A stretch of DNA of 64,000 bases from Bathynomus jamesi (taxonomy: Eukaryota > Arthropoda > Malacostraca > Isopoda > Cirolanidae). The position numbers and the translations under genes were made by a program. The notes below the pieces were generated by a model. That model searched no databases. It was not told the origin of the DNA and saw only the letters and a list, made by a program, of their open reading frames with translations. Where the stretch lies: assembly GCA_023014485.1 (NCBI GenBank), contig JAJOZX010009055.1, positions 62,001-126,000 on the forward strand, written 5' to 3'. Positions 42,737-53,800 of this stretch are shown in pieces (the stretch's first letter is position 1; each line of letters starts with the position of its first letter).

Positions 42737-45700
42737 CCTATAGGTGTTTACGGCAAACCATCGTACCCCTAAGTTCCTTCACGCCCCCCAGCTTCTGCGC
42801 CCGAAAATTGTGGGTGCCTACAATTAGTTGGTGAGGTTGTTCATCCAAACATACTAGATCCTTCAACGACTCAAAGTTAACAACCTCCCGATTCGCATGG
42901 TTGAGCGTAATACCCTTTGCCTTCACGATATATTTCATTTCATCCCCCACCCTGACCCGTACCCCATAAGTCTTAGGTCCTGTTGAGGCAAAAGAGTCGG
43001 CGTATGCGTTGTCCCCATACTCATCCTTGATCTCATCAGTGAGCTCGCGAGGAACTCCCCAATAGTGGGCATGTATTCACCTCCCTCTCTGTGAATATCA
43101 CGCTATCTGTATCGGCATACAATACTCTCCGCCCAAGAGAATGCATTAGACCCCAAAGTTTTATACGGGCGTAGGCTGTTGTGAAGCTGGCCACAGGTAT
43201 GTTTGTAACCCTTGAGGTATCTGTGGCAAATTCAGTGTTGTTTTACTTTATTACGTAAGTATTACCTACATTTACGATCTCCATGACCTCTTTATCGGGC
43301 ATTGGCATAATCCCAGACATCGCTATAACTTGTGCCAAATGAATGCTCCCTCTGCCGGTATTCTGCGCAAATTTTCCCATAGACTGTTTAGACACAACTT
43401 TGCACTAAAGCACTGCCAGGATTCTTTACAATTTGGACACGATCAAGTTGTATACCTTCGCGGTCGCGGTAACGTTGAATATAGGCAGACTTTTCATCTT
43501 CGGTATCAACTCCTCGCGGATACCCTGATGCCTCAACCTTATCCTTCAAAAAGGTGTTTTATATATGGTGTGAAAAGGTTGGGTAGCTTCTGAAACCTCC
43601 ACACCTCATGTATCTTCAGTATTCTATAACCATGGCGCAAGGCTAGGGCCAACTCAGGACTTGTATATACGCCTCTGATCTTACGCTGGTGGGGTATATG
43701 GTTACATTCGCCGTTATCCTCTTCCGCGCACTTCACGCACAGGGGAAACATGAGCTTGTCGTCGATAACGACAGGTAAGATCGGCATCCATAAATTGCGT
43801 GGGGGGAGTACGTCTACGAAAGAGATCCCAAAGTAACGATCATTCAATTTTTGAAAATTCATTGATGGATGGTAGGCTAGGCCCACCAGTTTCTCAGGAG
43901 CGCCCACGGGGTACGATTGCTCTTCATCACGTATGGGTATAAAAACAGAAATCGTAGTAATGGAGCTTCACGCCCTCCGTAGGTGGGAAGTATAGTCCTG
44001 AAAGGATTTGTACGTCCTCCAAACAAGCTATCACCACATTTGAGAGGATCCAGCACCATTGAACGCTTGATCGCTTTTATTTCCTCACGGTACACCTCGT
44101 CTGTCTCCATCCGTGCATCATATTCATGCTCCCACAAGACTTTGTGAGTGAACTGTGATCCTATAAGTTGATCGCGGGTGCGGGTCGATGCAAGACAGTC
44201 AGCAGGAGACCTACCGTTGATATCTCCGGTGACTCCGCACTCAGGACGGGGGCATCCATGCCACCAGCAACCGTTAAAGGAGTACACAGTCTTCACACCA
44301 GTGACACGGTTTTCACTTAACCCATCAACCAAAAAACACGTCCATTAATCTTAATGGGTACTTCACCGTGTTGCGGGCGTGCTTTATGTATACACCTGTC
44401 TGTTGCTGTAGGTGTATGAGCCAGTAAATAGACTTGTGCCCGTAACTGCGGGATTGTTTCGGTGAATAATGGCTAAGGTGTCTTTCGGCAGGAAGTTATT
44501 CTTGAACACCGTAACATAATGATGCGATGGTGGTTGCGACTTGCAGTGGATCGCATTTGAAACGGGCTATGTACATCCTTCTAAAGGCCTGGAAACATAC
44601 TCTAAGCACGCGCACATCATTCACGCAATAACGCTCACATTCATCAGCTATATTATAAGGGTTACTTTCATTAAAACTTCGTAGTATCGATCAAAGTCTT
44701 CACGTTCATCCATGCAGTCAAAATAATGTTTGGGGGGTGGTGGGCCTACGTAGTTTAAAGTCTCGCTGGTGAGGAAAGTGTATGGGAAGTATCCTTTGGA
44801 AACTTCAGCTGCTACTCCCATCACCTTGGGTAGCTTTGCTAATTTACAAGGTGTGAATAATAAAGTATCTTTAAATTGTACATTGCCTCTTATCTGCATC
44901 TGTATTAATTTGTTGCCTCTTTTCAATGGATCACCTGTAAATATCTCAGAGGATTCGTGTTCAAGCAACTCCTTATAAAGGAACTGCGTGTCAAACTTTG
45001 CCCCGTTATGGGCGAGAATACACAGTCATTTTTTTGAACTTGTCGGCTAACTTGACAATATAGGACACAAATAGTTTCACAGGACTATCGCTGACATTCG
45101 TTTTAAAAACGTTTGTCCGTTTACCACATTTGGGGCACTCGTCACATTCGATATCCATACACTCATCACAGATAGTCTGGCTCCCAAGTAAATGTGGAAT
45201 TACCTCTTTGGTTTCAGCGTTCGTATATGTTTCTATATCGTAGTATACAGTTATACAGGGGTTATTTTAGGCTTAGCATCTTTCATATAACAACATGCTT
45301 TACTCCATCCGCCTTATATTCCTCCTGGCATGTAGGGACAGTGATTACGTCACACTTGTGCTTTAAATTTTCCCCAATTATCCATTGTGTGAAACATACC
45401 CATTCACAGATTCTCATTTTCGCACGTGCCAATTGATTTAGGAAATCAAAACAGCTATTATTGAAAAATGTGCGTCTACACACATCACAGTCTCTCTTCT
45501 CAGCTTCAACTACACGGCTTTCACATTTGGTGCTTTTACACTGCTCACATACCATGTGACATTCTTTACATGTCTCACTATATCATCCGCAAACTCGAGG
45601 CACCCCTTACACAAATCATGATGTCTCCCATATTTCGAATTTTGTCATAACTCGCGTAAAGCCACCTTATATTACGGATGGGGATATACGTTGTCCCTGA

Positions 45701-46075
45701 CAATCCTAAAATAAGTAGGGGCCTTGTACGATCTCTCACACAGCTTTTTAAAAACATACACAGTCCTACGACGATCATCCAACCCAAACACAACTATGCG
45801 GACATTCATTTCCTGTTCTACCCTTCTCAGCTCTTCAGGACCCATATTACAGTCAAATTCAAGTTCACAGTCCTTCAGCTAGTTTACGGCACGCTCCAGA
45901 CTGTAGGCAACAAATTTTTTGAGTTCGTGTATTTTGTACAGTAAACATACGTGCTAAGAGTACTGCTATAAAGCCGCAACCACGATCGACGTTTATATGC
46001 CGTCTATAAATAGCTTGAGAATTGAAGTTAAGAGTATACGGTATGGCACTATGACCCGCAACACGGTATACATGG
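42737..46075 (-). pseudogene. Polinton/adintovirus-type DNA polymerase B
   Basis: Minus-strand pieces appear in the order of a protein-primed family B polymerase. There is an N-terminal region near 45900-45680, then a cysteine cluster (CEQCKS, CDVCRRTFF; 45555-45440), and the exonuclease AHNGAKFD near 45010-44985. PPPPKHYFDCM follows near 44720. TVYSFNGCWWHGCP (near 44290) and YFGISFVDVLPP (near 43830) are typical of this group. The palm motif YADTDS lies at 43117-43097, and KAKGITLNHANREVVNFESLKD precedes the end near 42737 (residues shown in two phrases in the source frame, not joined here). Such enzymes replicate linear genomes from a terminal protein. At least six frame changes or stops (for example near 45000, 44640, 44335, 43540, 43245, 43080) inactivate it. 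The catalytic palm aspartates are nevertheless intact. Confidence 0.9.
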
Positions 46076-46339
46076 TCAATATTTACCGTGAAGTGTCCAT
46101 TTGAAGGCTATACTACTTTGGGCGGCTTGCATTATACGCCCTAATATATATTCTACATCTTCAGCCGCCAAACGTCTAAATGGCACTATCACCCAATAAT
46201 CGTCTACATCACCGTCATCTGACCCGAATCCAAAGGACATACTCGTCCTGACTTCACGCTCGTCACGATTCTGAAGAGCAAACTCTATAATACGCTCTAC
46301 AACCCGGCGTAGTCCGCGCTCAATACCATTGCTATACAT
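46076..46339 (-). pseudogene. N-terminal domain upstream of polymerase B
   Basis: The 87-aa frame contains WVIVPFRRLAAEDVEYILGR and QAAQSS. It is followed, on the same strand, by the polymerase pieces, so it is probably the N-terminal portion of the same large protein rather than a separate gene. The conserved core fits the RRdqL..e.il..Ie.vlQS-type domain of these polymerases. A short frame break separates it from what follows. The domain's role is not established. Confidence 0.5.
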
Positions 46340-46372
46340 GACTCTAGGGTCTACCCTGACTCTATACGATTT

Positions 46373-46826
46373 CTAGTCAAGGCTGGGGTGGGGGCTGCGG
46401 ATCGCACCAATTCCAGCGTTATACATCCTCAACAGAACGGGGGGGGCGGATACTACTTTTGGGAGGGGCGGCGAATTAGTGATATTAGCGGAAGGTGCTG
46501 CTGATGGGGGCCCTGTTGCGTAGGAGGTTGAGGGTTGGGGATCTATTATTGTAGACTTAACAGAACGGGGGGCGGCGGATGAATAAGGGGATATATTAGT
46601 GCTGGGGGGGTTGTTGCGTAAGAGGTTGAGGGTTGGGGATCTATTACGCTGCAACAGCGCGTATTCGGTCGCTTTATACCTGACGTGGGTATCTCATACC
46701 TCCGCTTTGGACGTGTTACCGGTATCGCTGGTGAGGGTTCAGGGGAGGAGATCACAACTACACTGTCGTCGAGGTCATCCGTAATGATGGGCTGCTCTAC
46801 CTCATCGTCATTCACGGTTCTGTGGG
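46373..46826 (-). pseudogene. Proline/serine-rich N-terminal exon
   Basis: Two overlapping frames (46815-46546 and 46654-46373) encode an acidic start (NDDEVEQPIITDDLDDS) and then low-complexity P/S/T sequence with a repeated IDPQPSTSYAT phrase at 46640 and 46540. A TTCTTCTCCCACAG acceptor-like site lies immediately upstream (ending about 46827), so the piece may be spliced to an earlier exon. It precedes the polymerase N-domain and could be its disordered leader. No function can be given. Confidence 0.4.
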
Positions 46827-46894
46827 AGAAGAAATATAAGGATCAGCACTCAAAATTTGTAATATTTTGTAAATGACTCACTTAGGAGTGTGAC

Positions 46895-47502
46895 GTGTTA
46901 GAAATGGACTCTGTAGAAAAATTCAGATTCACGAGCCCATCCACATGTATTATATCTGGACCTACAGGATGTGGTAAAACTGTGTTTATGCTTAAAATCA
47001 TTAAGAAAGAGGGGAGATGTTCTCGAAATTTGTGCATAAAGTTATATGGTGCTATCGACGTATCAATCAGTGTTCAACGAGTACAAGATGATATTTGTTC
47101 CACAAAGGCGTATATGACGTTAATTCGTTAAAGGGAAATGAACATACAATCATTGTAATTGACGATCTCATGTTGGAGATGGATAAAACGTTTGCCGAGA
47201 CATTTACAGTATTCTCCCACCATCTTAACATAAGCGTGTTCTTCATCAATCAGAATCTATTTTTCAAAAATAGATACATGCGCGATGTGTCGTTAAATAC
47301 GCAATATCTAGTCTTATTCGCGCAACGTAGAGATGTATCACAAATTGGGGTATTAGCCAATCAAATGTTCCCGAATCAGCGTAAGGAGTTTTGGAAGTTT
47401 ATAAGAAGCTACAAGCACGCGTTACGGATTTGCTTTGCGACCTTCATCCGCGAAACACGTTTAGAGTGCTTCTGCGACGAATATATTTCCAAACGAGCCT
47501 GA
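46895..47502 (+). pseudogene. Polinton packaging ATPase (A32/FtsK-HerA type)
   Basis: The first frame (46895-47131) opens MLEMDSVEKFRF and has Walker A GPTGCGKT near residues 27-34. After a frame change near 47020-47095 the second frame (47095-47502) holds Walker B IIVIDDLM near 47150, HHLNISVFFINQN, and a C-terminal part ending CFCDEYISKRA. This is the DNA-packaging motor of Polintons, which pumps the genome into capsids. The start is the first ATG after the divergent intergenic region, so polymerase and ATPase are transcribed apart from each other. One shift inactivates it; otherwise length (~200 aa) is normal. A truncated relative lies at 12546-12929. Confidence 0.85.
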
Positions 47503-47520
47503 AACGGTGTATATTCCAGA

Positions 47521-47835
47521 ATGACAAAGAGACTAAAGAAATACCGTGAATTAATAAAAATCTATCATCGACTGCCCGGGCAATGCAGCAGATGTTTATT
47601 AAAATATGCCGACTTTTTAAAATGCATCTGTGAAAATCTGTCTTAACGTTATAAATTGCAATGTATCAATGAAAACCCATCAGAAGGCTCGCTACGCCGC
47701 TACAAGAACATAATACGTGCACTCGCTCGTAAAAGCCAAACTGTAGCGAAGAAAAACGAATTATTGTACAAACAGGAGGGTCATTTCTCCCCATCTTATT
47801 TTCAGTTTTGGGTCCTTTACTGACTAGATTAATAT
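47521..47835 (+). pseudogene. Small Polinton protein, basic, frame-broken
   Basis: Read in shifting frames, this encodes KYRELIKIYHRLPGQCSRC, a CICENLS phrase and RRYKNIIRALARKSQTVAKK, then a more hydrophobic end. Similar short basic proteins with an IRALA-type motif are common between ATPase and integrase in arthropod Polintons as I remember them. A stop near 47645 and a shift follow. Possible role in the virion or membrane is unknown. A fragment of this gene recurs inverted at about 53975-54020. Confidence 0.4.
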
Positions 47836-47836
47836 A

Positions 47837-48440
47837 ATGAAGAAAGTGGTAGTGATTCCCCACGAGGTGTACGCCTCACTGAAAAACACCTGATGAGAAA
47901 AGAATCTTATACCAAGAAGCTCTGCAGAAATTTCTTCACGAGTACGAAAATTATAAGAGCCCTACAGAGATTCCTGTGGTTATTAGGCACAGCACGGGGG
48001 ACGATGGCGACATAGGATCTGTACCCGACGACACAGCTGACCAACCAAAAAGATTAGCCACACAACATATCGAACATGTATTAAAAAATACCCTCCCACT
48101 TACATTGAGGTAAAGGCTTAAGTCTTTATAATCTATTGAATGAGGATCCCGCCATACAATGGACCGATACAGGGAGATCATTGTGGAAGGATCAAAGGTA
48201 CAGGGATCGAATATCGTAGACATTGTCCATGATCTGGTGAGAAAGTGGGATAGGCCATCACCATCAGGATGGAAGCATATTAAAGCAAGACTACAACAAA
48301 TAAATGTCCCTAAAACGTTGATAGGAAATCTGAACAGGTTAAAAGACTTGGAACATGCAACGCCTGTGACACAATTGAAGGCGCCGTCACCCCCGGCGGT
48401 AACACCTTTGAAGAGGAGAAGAAGAGGTTAAACCAACCCT
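47837..48440 (+). pseudogene. Polinton accessory protein, unknown function
   Basis: ATG at 47837 gives MKKVVVIPHEVYASLKNT followed by a stop. Later frames encode an acidic DDGDIGSVPDD phrase and then, near 48060-48230, a TLPLTLR...GLSLYNLLNEDPAIQW-like stretch. The only longer open frame, 48159-48431 (90 aa), is in part a different reading. An opening of this kind followed by an acidic linker is familiar from arthropod Polinton gene clusters, but I cannot name the protein. It lies between the small basic protein and integrase, same strand. Multiple breaks. Confidence 0.35.
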
Positions 48441-48467
48441 ACCCACGTGCCTCTAAAATACGCAAAT

Positions 48468-49315
48468 GGCTAACGTATTAACTAAACGCTATTATGACAT
48501 TTCTACCCATCCTCTTACGGCGGCGTAGATAGACTGTACAGAAGTGTTTACGGAGTAGGAAAAAAGATGTTGAAAGATTTTTGAGGGAGCAGGACGCTTA
48601 TACGCTTCATAAGCCTGTGAGAAAAAGGTTTAAAACAGCCAAGACAACGGCTTCCTCGATTGATTCTATTTGGCAAGCAGATTTAACAGACATGCAAAGA
48701 TATTCTGTGTATAACGATGGTTACCGCTACATTCTATTCATAATAGACGTATTCTCTAGATATCTGTGGCTAGTTCCTCTGAAAAATAAATCACCTGAAA
48801 CAGTTGCTAAAGCCACCAAAACGCTAATGTTAAAAGAAAACAGGGTTCCTGGCTATTTTTGTACGGATATGGGGAAGGAGTTTATAGGCCGTGCTTTTCA
48901 GAATATGTTGACAGAGTTTAATATCAGCTATTACACAACCAATTCTATACATAAGGCTTCTTTAGCTGAAAGAGTTCAGCGCACCATAAAGGAACGCATG
49001 CACCGTTATTTTACACATAAAAACACATACAGATTTCTAGACATTCTGGAATCATTGGCATCATCCTACAACCGCTCACACCATCGCACGATTGGGGCAA
49101 CACCTAACGAAGTTTTAGAAAGAGGTACGCTCCCGAGAAGAGATGGATCACCACCACCACCACCACCACACTCTGTGCGCTTCAAAATCAATGATTATGT
49201 AAGGCTGTCGCGTTCGGGGAATAAATTCGCAAAGGGTTTTGAGCAAGGATGGACACGCGAGATTTTTAAAGTTAGGGCTGTGAGACCTAAAGGTGATAAT
49301 GATGTATTACATTGA
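48468..49315 (+). pseudogene. Polinton retroviral-type integrase
   Basis: The main frame, 48581-49315 (244 aa), has the rve catalytic core: IWQADLTDMQ (D near residue 33), YFCTDMGKEFIG (D near 96) and SLAERVQRTIKERM (E near 129), so D-D-E is intact. An SH3-like tail (HSVRFKINDYVRLS) follows. Upstream, 48468-48580 encodes an N-terminal piece (DRLYRSVYGVGKKM) in two other frames. The 3' end is shifted relative to the chromodomain at 49293-49526. Polinton integrases insert the linear genome into the host. This is the least damaged gene of the block. Confidence 0.85.
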
Positions 49316-49526
49316 AGATTTGAATGGGGAAGAAATCTCAGGAGGCTTTTACCGCGAGGAATTGCAGAAAGTTGCGTTTAATTTAGAAAAAAATGTGTTT
49401 AAAATTGAGAAAATTTTAGGAAGCAAAGGTTCAGGAAGGAGAAAAATGTACCTGGTGAAATGGCTAGGGTACCCAGAAAGCTTCAACACCTATATAAAAG
49501 CTGATGCAATAATGAAGCTTAAATAG
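49293..49526 (+). pseudogene. Integrase C-terminal chromodomain
   Basis: The 77-aa frame finishes the SH3-like domain (YYIEDLNGEEISGGFYREEL) and carries a chromodomain: VFKIEKILGSKG, KMYLVKWLGYPESFNTYI. A single-base shift separates it from the integrase core, from which it should be continuous. Chromodomains on integrases bias insertion toward methylated-histone chromatin. The aromatic cage residues (Y in MYLVKW, W in KWLGY) are present; the usual final aromatic is less clear. It ends nine codons before the minor capsid start. Confidence 0.8.
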
Positions 49527-49534
49527 TATGCAAC

Positions 49535-50391
49535 ATGGCTCCTAACCATTTCTACGTCACACTCCCGTCCTCCTCGTCCCTGTCTGTACACCCTAACAAC
49601 ACGCTAGCCAACTTTGTAACAGAACTCCATGGGCACATTGAATTGGGTCGTGATTCGTATGAGGTGGGGATATGCGAAATTCAGCTGGACACCGTCTTTT
49701 TAAATATTGAACATAAAGAAACCGTTTTTACGATTCTTAGAGACATTGACGAGTGTGAAAAAGCTGGGGTAGCTATGGATGAAACTATGCGCATCGCTCG
49801 GACTAAGATTGCACGGTATTACAGTACAGAAGTAAGACTAGGGCCGGGTCAATATGGTTCGGCCGAGGATGTTGTGAGAGGCTTAAACGTAAGTTTAAGA
49901 AACTCAAACCTTACGAATGATTTAGTATATGAAATCGTAAACAACCCTGCACATACACTAATCCTAAAATCAAAGACTAACAGACGTCTTAAAGAACATA
50001 GAAAGTTCAAAATTCTAACCAACGGCCGATATAGCGCAGCCTTCCAAAGAGACACATTTCACGAGACACAGTATACTTGTCCAGATTAATGTATCAATTG
50101 AAGATGGAGAAATTGGCTGAAAGGTCCCCAGACATGTGCTATATTTACAGTAATATAGTGGAGCACCAGTTTGTTGGGGATACCCAGGCACGCCTGCTGC
50201 GCATTGCTCACATCCCCAACCATAGAGGAAGGAGTTTGAGTATTACATATGACAGACCCCATTATGTGAATGTCGCAACTAATTTAATAACCAATATCAC
50301 AATATATATAAGAACGATTGAGGGCGAAAACTTCCCATTCGGTAACGGGAGCTTAACAGTGAAGCTACACTTTCGACGCACTGAGTTATAA
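49535..50391 (+). pseudogene. Polinton minor capsid (penton-like) protein
   Basis: Two frames: 49535-50089 (184 aa), starting MAPNHFYVTLPSSSSLSVHP, and 50077-50391 (104 aa), containing YSNIVEHQFVGD, LLRIAHIP and HYVNVATNLITNITIYIRTI and ending LTVKLHFRRTEL. The final segment is the conserved end of the penton-type jelly-roll protein of Polintons, which forms capsid vertices. The ATG at 49535 follows the integrase stop by nine bases. A single shift near 50080 separates the halves; otherwise the gene looks full length, about 285 codons. Confidence 0.75.
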
Positions 50392-50775
50392 TGGATAGAA
50401 AGCCTTTCACCGTCTATCGAGGGATGCGATACCAGCGCGGTAGTGGACTTGGATCCATTTTTTCATCCATACTACGTACGGCTGTTCCTTTGCTGAAGAG
50501 GGGTGCCAGATACCTTGGAAGGAAAGCGCTACAATCAGGCCTTAACACTGCAGAAGACATATTGGCCGGGGCTAAACCTAAAGAAGCTCTAAAAAACATT
50601 TAAAGCGTACACGGACGAAATCATCAAAGATGCAAAGAGAAAAATGCGTGGTGGCGGGAAGAAGAAGAGGGCTCCCCGGAAGAAGAAGGGGTCACGTGGT
50701 ATTAAACGTAAAAGGCTATCAAAAAAGAAATGCTGTAAGCGAATGAAACCTATGGTTGACCACTTTTTTGACTGA
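50391..50775 (+). pseudogene. Basic core-like protein (adenovirus pX/pVI-like)
   Basis: Frame 50391-50603 starts MDRKPFTVYRGMRYQRGSG, then GSIFSSILRTAVPLLKRG (a possible amphipathic helix) and RYLGRKALQSGLNTAED. After a shift near 50600, a strongly basic tail of KKKRAPRKKKGSRG type runs to a stop near 50775. A glycine-rich start with an amphipathic helix and a lysine/arginine tail resembles adintovirus and adenovirus core or membrane-active proteins. The ATG overlaps the minor-capsid stop (TAATGG), typical of tightly packed virus-like genes. The assignment rests on composition and position. Confidence 0.5.
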
Positions 50776-50849
50776 TATAAGCTAAGGATATTGATCTCAT
50801 GAATCATAGTTTGTTTACCACTTGTCGAGAGAGGAGTCACTATTTCGCC

Positions 50850-51787
50850 ATGGCACGCTTCATCCACCCATGTAGTTCACAATGCTGTAAATCGGAGCTG
50901 TCCTTTTTGAGCTCCCGCCAACCCAAGTTTCTATTGAGCACAGTGACTTTATTACAATTAACCCTTTAAACACAATTAGTTCCCGAGTGCACCTATAGAA
51001 TTCGTGATACCCAGCTCAGGTCCTTACTTTTTTGATCCAAGCTGTGTGCACATGTACGCTAAGCTACGTATAGCCCATTCTGATGGAACGGTCTGCGATG
51101 ACAAATATGCTGTATACCCTGAAACAAACTTTCTGCACGCCATATTCAACCAGTGTGACGTATATTTAAATCAGACCAACATATCGGCAGGCACGGGGTA
51201 CTATCATCTACGAGCCTATTTGGAAAATGTCCTCAACTTTTCCAAAGAAGCGAAGGCTACCTTTTTAAGTGCGAGGGATATTATCAAACTAAAGATGAAA
51301 ATAGTATAAAGGACAAATTTAAAAATTCTAAAAAGAAAATATACGAGTGTTTTGGACGGTTGCACACAGATTTCACTTTCCAGGAGAAGTTGCTTGTGAA
51401 CGGGGTGGATATGAAAATAAAGCTCACCCGCACGAGTCCTGAGATCTGCTTAAATCTGGATGCGAATCAAGAAGAGGGTGCAAAGTCCGTTGTGGTTCAC
51501 ATTATGGACACATACTCCGCGTACGGCGAGTGAAATTAAGTTCACCAAAACAACTAGAAATTGAGAAAAATTTACTAAACGCTACAGTGAAATATCCTAT
51601 TAACAGAGTGCAGATCAAACTATATACGGTTCCTGCAGGGTTGGCATCGAAGCAGATAGAAAACATTGCCCTGGGAAATCTTCCTAAAAGGATATTAATA
51701 GGCATGCAGGACCACGCTTCGGTGAATGGAAAATATAAAAAGAGTGCCACACTCACCGAAACGATGAAATGGTATGCAGACAGATAA
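50850..51787 (+). pseudogene. Polinton major capsid protein, C-terminally truncated
   Basis: ATG at 50850 opens MARFIHPCSSQCCKSEL. A shift near 50910 leads to the frame 51004-51309 with IPSSGPYFFDPSCVHMYAKL, NFLHAIFNQCDVYLN and GYYHLRAYLENVLNFS. Further pieces (51310-51535) and 51530-51787 (KYPINRVQIKLYTVPAG, LPKRILIGMQDHASVNGKYK) follow. This is the double-jelly-roll capsid protein often annotated in databases as 'F54H12.2-like'. Full-length relatives continue well beyond this point, so the end is missing. Breaks at about 50910, 51305 and 51530. Downstream DNA (51790-51940) is AT-rich. Confidence 0.75.
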
Positions 51788-51946
51788 AAAACCGTTTTCC
51801 AATTGTACGTACTCGTTGTATATTATAATGTTTTTGTTCGTATATTTGTAACGGTATATTCGTTTATTGTACTGATTTCTTTCATTTAATAAATTTATGA
51901 AAATATATTGTGTCTTCTTATCCCAAAAAGATCGAAAAACACTTAC

Positions 51947-52943
51947 ATTATTTCGGTGTGACATTGTTGACTGATCAGTATACCCTCCCTATTCCGAGAT
52001 TCTTCAAAAGATTGTATAACTCGTGTCAAATCCTCATCGGACCTTAAAGGAATAATGAAAACACATACAGAGTATACAGACAGACAGATCCCCATTATGT
52101 GAAGATATCTTTGGTTCGAGGAATGAACGCCATAAAAATTTCGATTTTAGCATAATGGGGAAATAACACTGATTGACATTTTTGGCGAGTATCTATTTGT
52201 CGAGATACTACAACTCTCCATATATATATAAAATTCTAATTATAGACACTTACATTTCTATGGTAGTCCCTTGCGTCGGGTTGTAAGGAGCGTCACTGCA
52301 AATATCTTTTACGGTTTGCGTTGAAAATAATAATTCGCCACAATCAATCGCATTGAAAAGACTAATTGTGGTTAATGCTGCAGTATCACGTTCTTCATAC
52401 AAGTCTGGGGAGACGTACAGGTCCATGGTGGAGGATGTGTGACACTGCTGACTGATCAGTATATCATCCATATTCCGAGGTTCTTCAAAAGATTGTATAA
52501 CACGTGTCAAATCCTCATCGGACCTTAAAGGAATAATGCTTTTAAAACATATACAGAGTATACAGACAGATCCCCATTATGTGAAGATATCTTTGGTTCG
52601 ATTACCAATTTCGATTTTAGCATGATGGGGAAATAACATTGATTGACATTTTTGACTAGTATCTATTTGACGAAATACTACAACTCTCCGTATATATATA
52701 AAATCGAATTATGGACACTTACATTTCTATGGTAGTCAGTTGCGTCGGATTGTAAGGAGCGTCACTGCAAATATCTTCTACGGTTTGCGTCGAAAATAAT
52801 TCGCCACAATCAATCGCATTGAAAAGACTAATTGCGGTTAATGCTGCAGTATCACTTTCTTCATACAAATCTGGGGAGACGTACAGGTCCATGGTTGAGG
52901 AATGATTATTCACTGATGCGAAAATAGCTACTGTTACTCCCAA
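51947..52943 (-). CDS. Tandem-exon gene with LxCxE-like motif, unknown function
   Basis: Minus strand. Exon 1 runs to 52723 with ATG at 52892 (context ACCATGG; a TATAAAAGG lies at 52964-52956). Exon 2 is 52523-52254 (270 bp) and exon 3 is 52042-51947 (96 bp). Each end has GTAAGTG and each start follows CCTTTAAG. Exons 2 and 3 are multiples of three and all junctions share the same phase, so the frame stays open across both. Exons 1 and 2 both encode MDLYVSPDLYEE and AIDCGEL; exons 2 and 3 share DLTRVIQSFEE. If a donor is not used, an in-frame TAA follows at once. IDCGE fits an LxCxE-like pattern known to bind retinoblastoma-type pocket proteins. No family recognised. It lies directly beyond the Polinton capsid genes; membership of that element is inferred. 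The last exon was not found. Confidence 0.5.
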
Positions 52944-53089
52944 CTGAAAATATCCCCTTTTATATGCACATTCGCCAAGCTCCGCCCAAAAGACCAGATG
53001 TTCGTAGTGATTGGCTGCCGATGTAGCTGGGTGGAGCTATGACGTGTACCAATCCGCTATAACGAGACCGGACGAGTAACATATATATA

Positions 53090-53135
53090 AAATCGAATTA
53101 TAGGCACTTACATTTCTATGGTAGTCCCTTATATT
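53090..53135 (-). other. Extra partial exon end, upstream unit
   Basis: A further copy of the ACTACCATAGAAAT|GTAAGTG exon-end/donor segment lies here, with the same preceding intron-like sequence. It shows that the unit array once extended farther upstream. Confidence 0.5.
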
Positions 53136-53413
53136 ATATTTTTTACTTACAAATTATTAGTATTGTTTGTTAACATAATTGTTAACTTATTTTATAATAA
53201 AGAAATTATATCCTAATTATATTTTAAAAAGAACATTCGGTTTCAACGTTAAGCTGTGGTCTAAGGCGGCGTGGCATGAATAAATACTAAAATAAAATAA
53301 ATGTTAAAAATCTTTATTCATACGTTATTAAAAGTTAAAATCTTTATTAATAAAACAGGATAGAAGCATATGAAAGTCAAGGTAAACTATAGTTGTAAAT
53401 TATAGTTAGGTTA

Positions 53414-53800
53414 TACGATGTTTTTCGGGCATACTACTGCCTCGGGTTAAATGATCCTGTTATTTTAAATCACGTATTTGAAAGAGTTAATCATTATTGC
53501 TACATAGAAAAAATCGTGCATTACGATGTTTTTCGGGTATACTACTGCTCGGGTCAAATGGTCCTGTTATTTTAAATCATGTATTTGAAAGAGTTAATCA
53601 TTATTGCTACATAGAAAAAATCGTGCATTACGATGTTTTTCGGTATACTACTGCCTCGGGTCAAATGGTCCTGTTATTTTAAATCACGTATTTGAAAGAG
53701 TTAATTATTATTGCTACATAGAAAAAATCGTGCATTACGATGTTTTTCGGGTATACTACTGCCTCGGGTCAAATGGTCCTGTTATTTTAAATCACGTATT
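53414..53800. repeat. 107-bp tandem repeat, ~3.6 units
   Basis: Units start ACGATGTTTTTCGGG at 53415, 53523, 53630 and 53737. A partial unit at about 54028-54078 lies beyond an interruption. Open frames through it (MLHRKNRALRCF...) follow from the repeat. Confidence 0.95.

Noticed and set aside
49141..49180. Proline repeat in integrase as a separate feature
   Set aside because: A short CACCAC run inside the integrase frame; a linker, not an independent gene or repeat.
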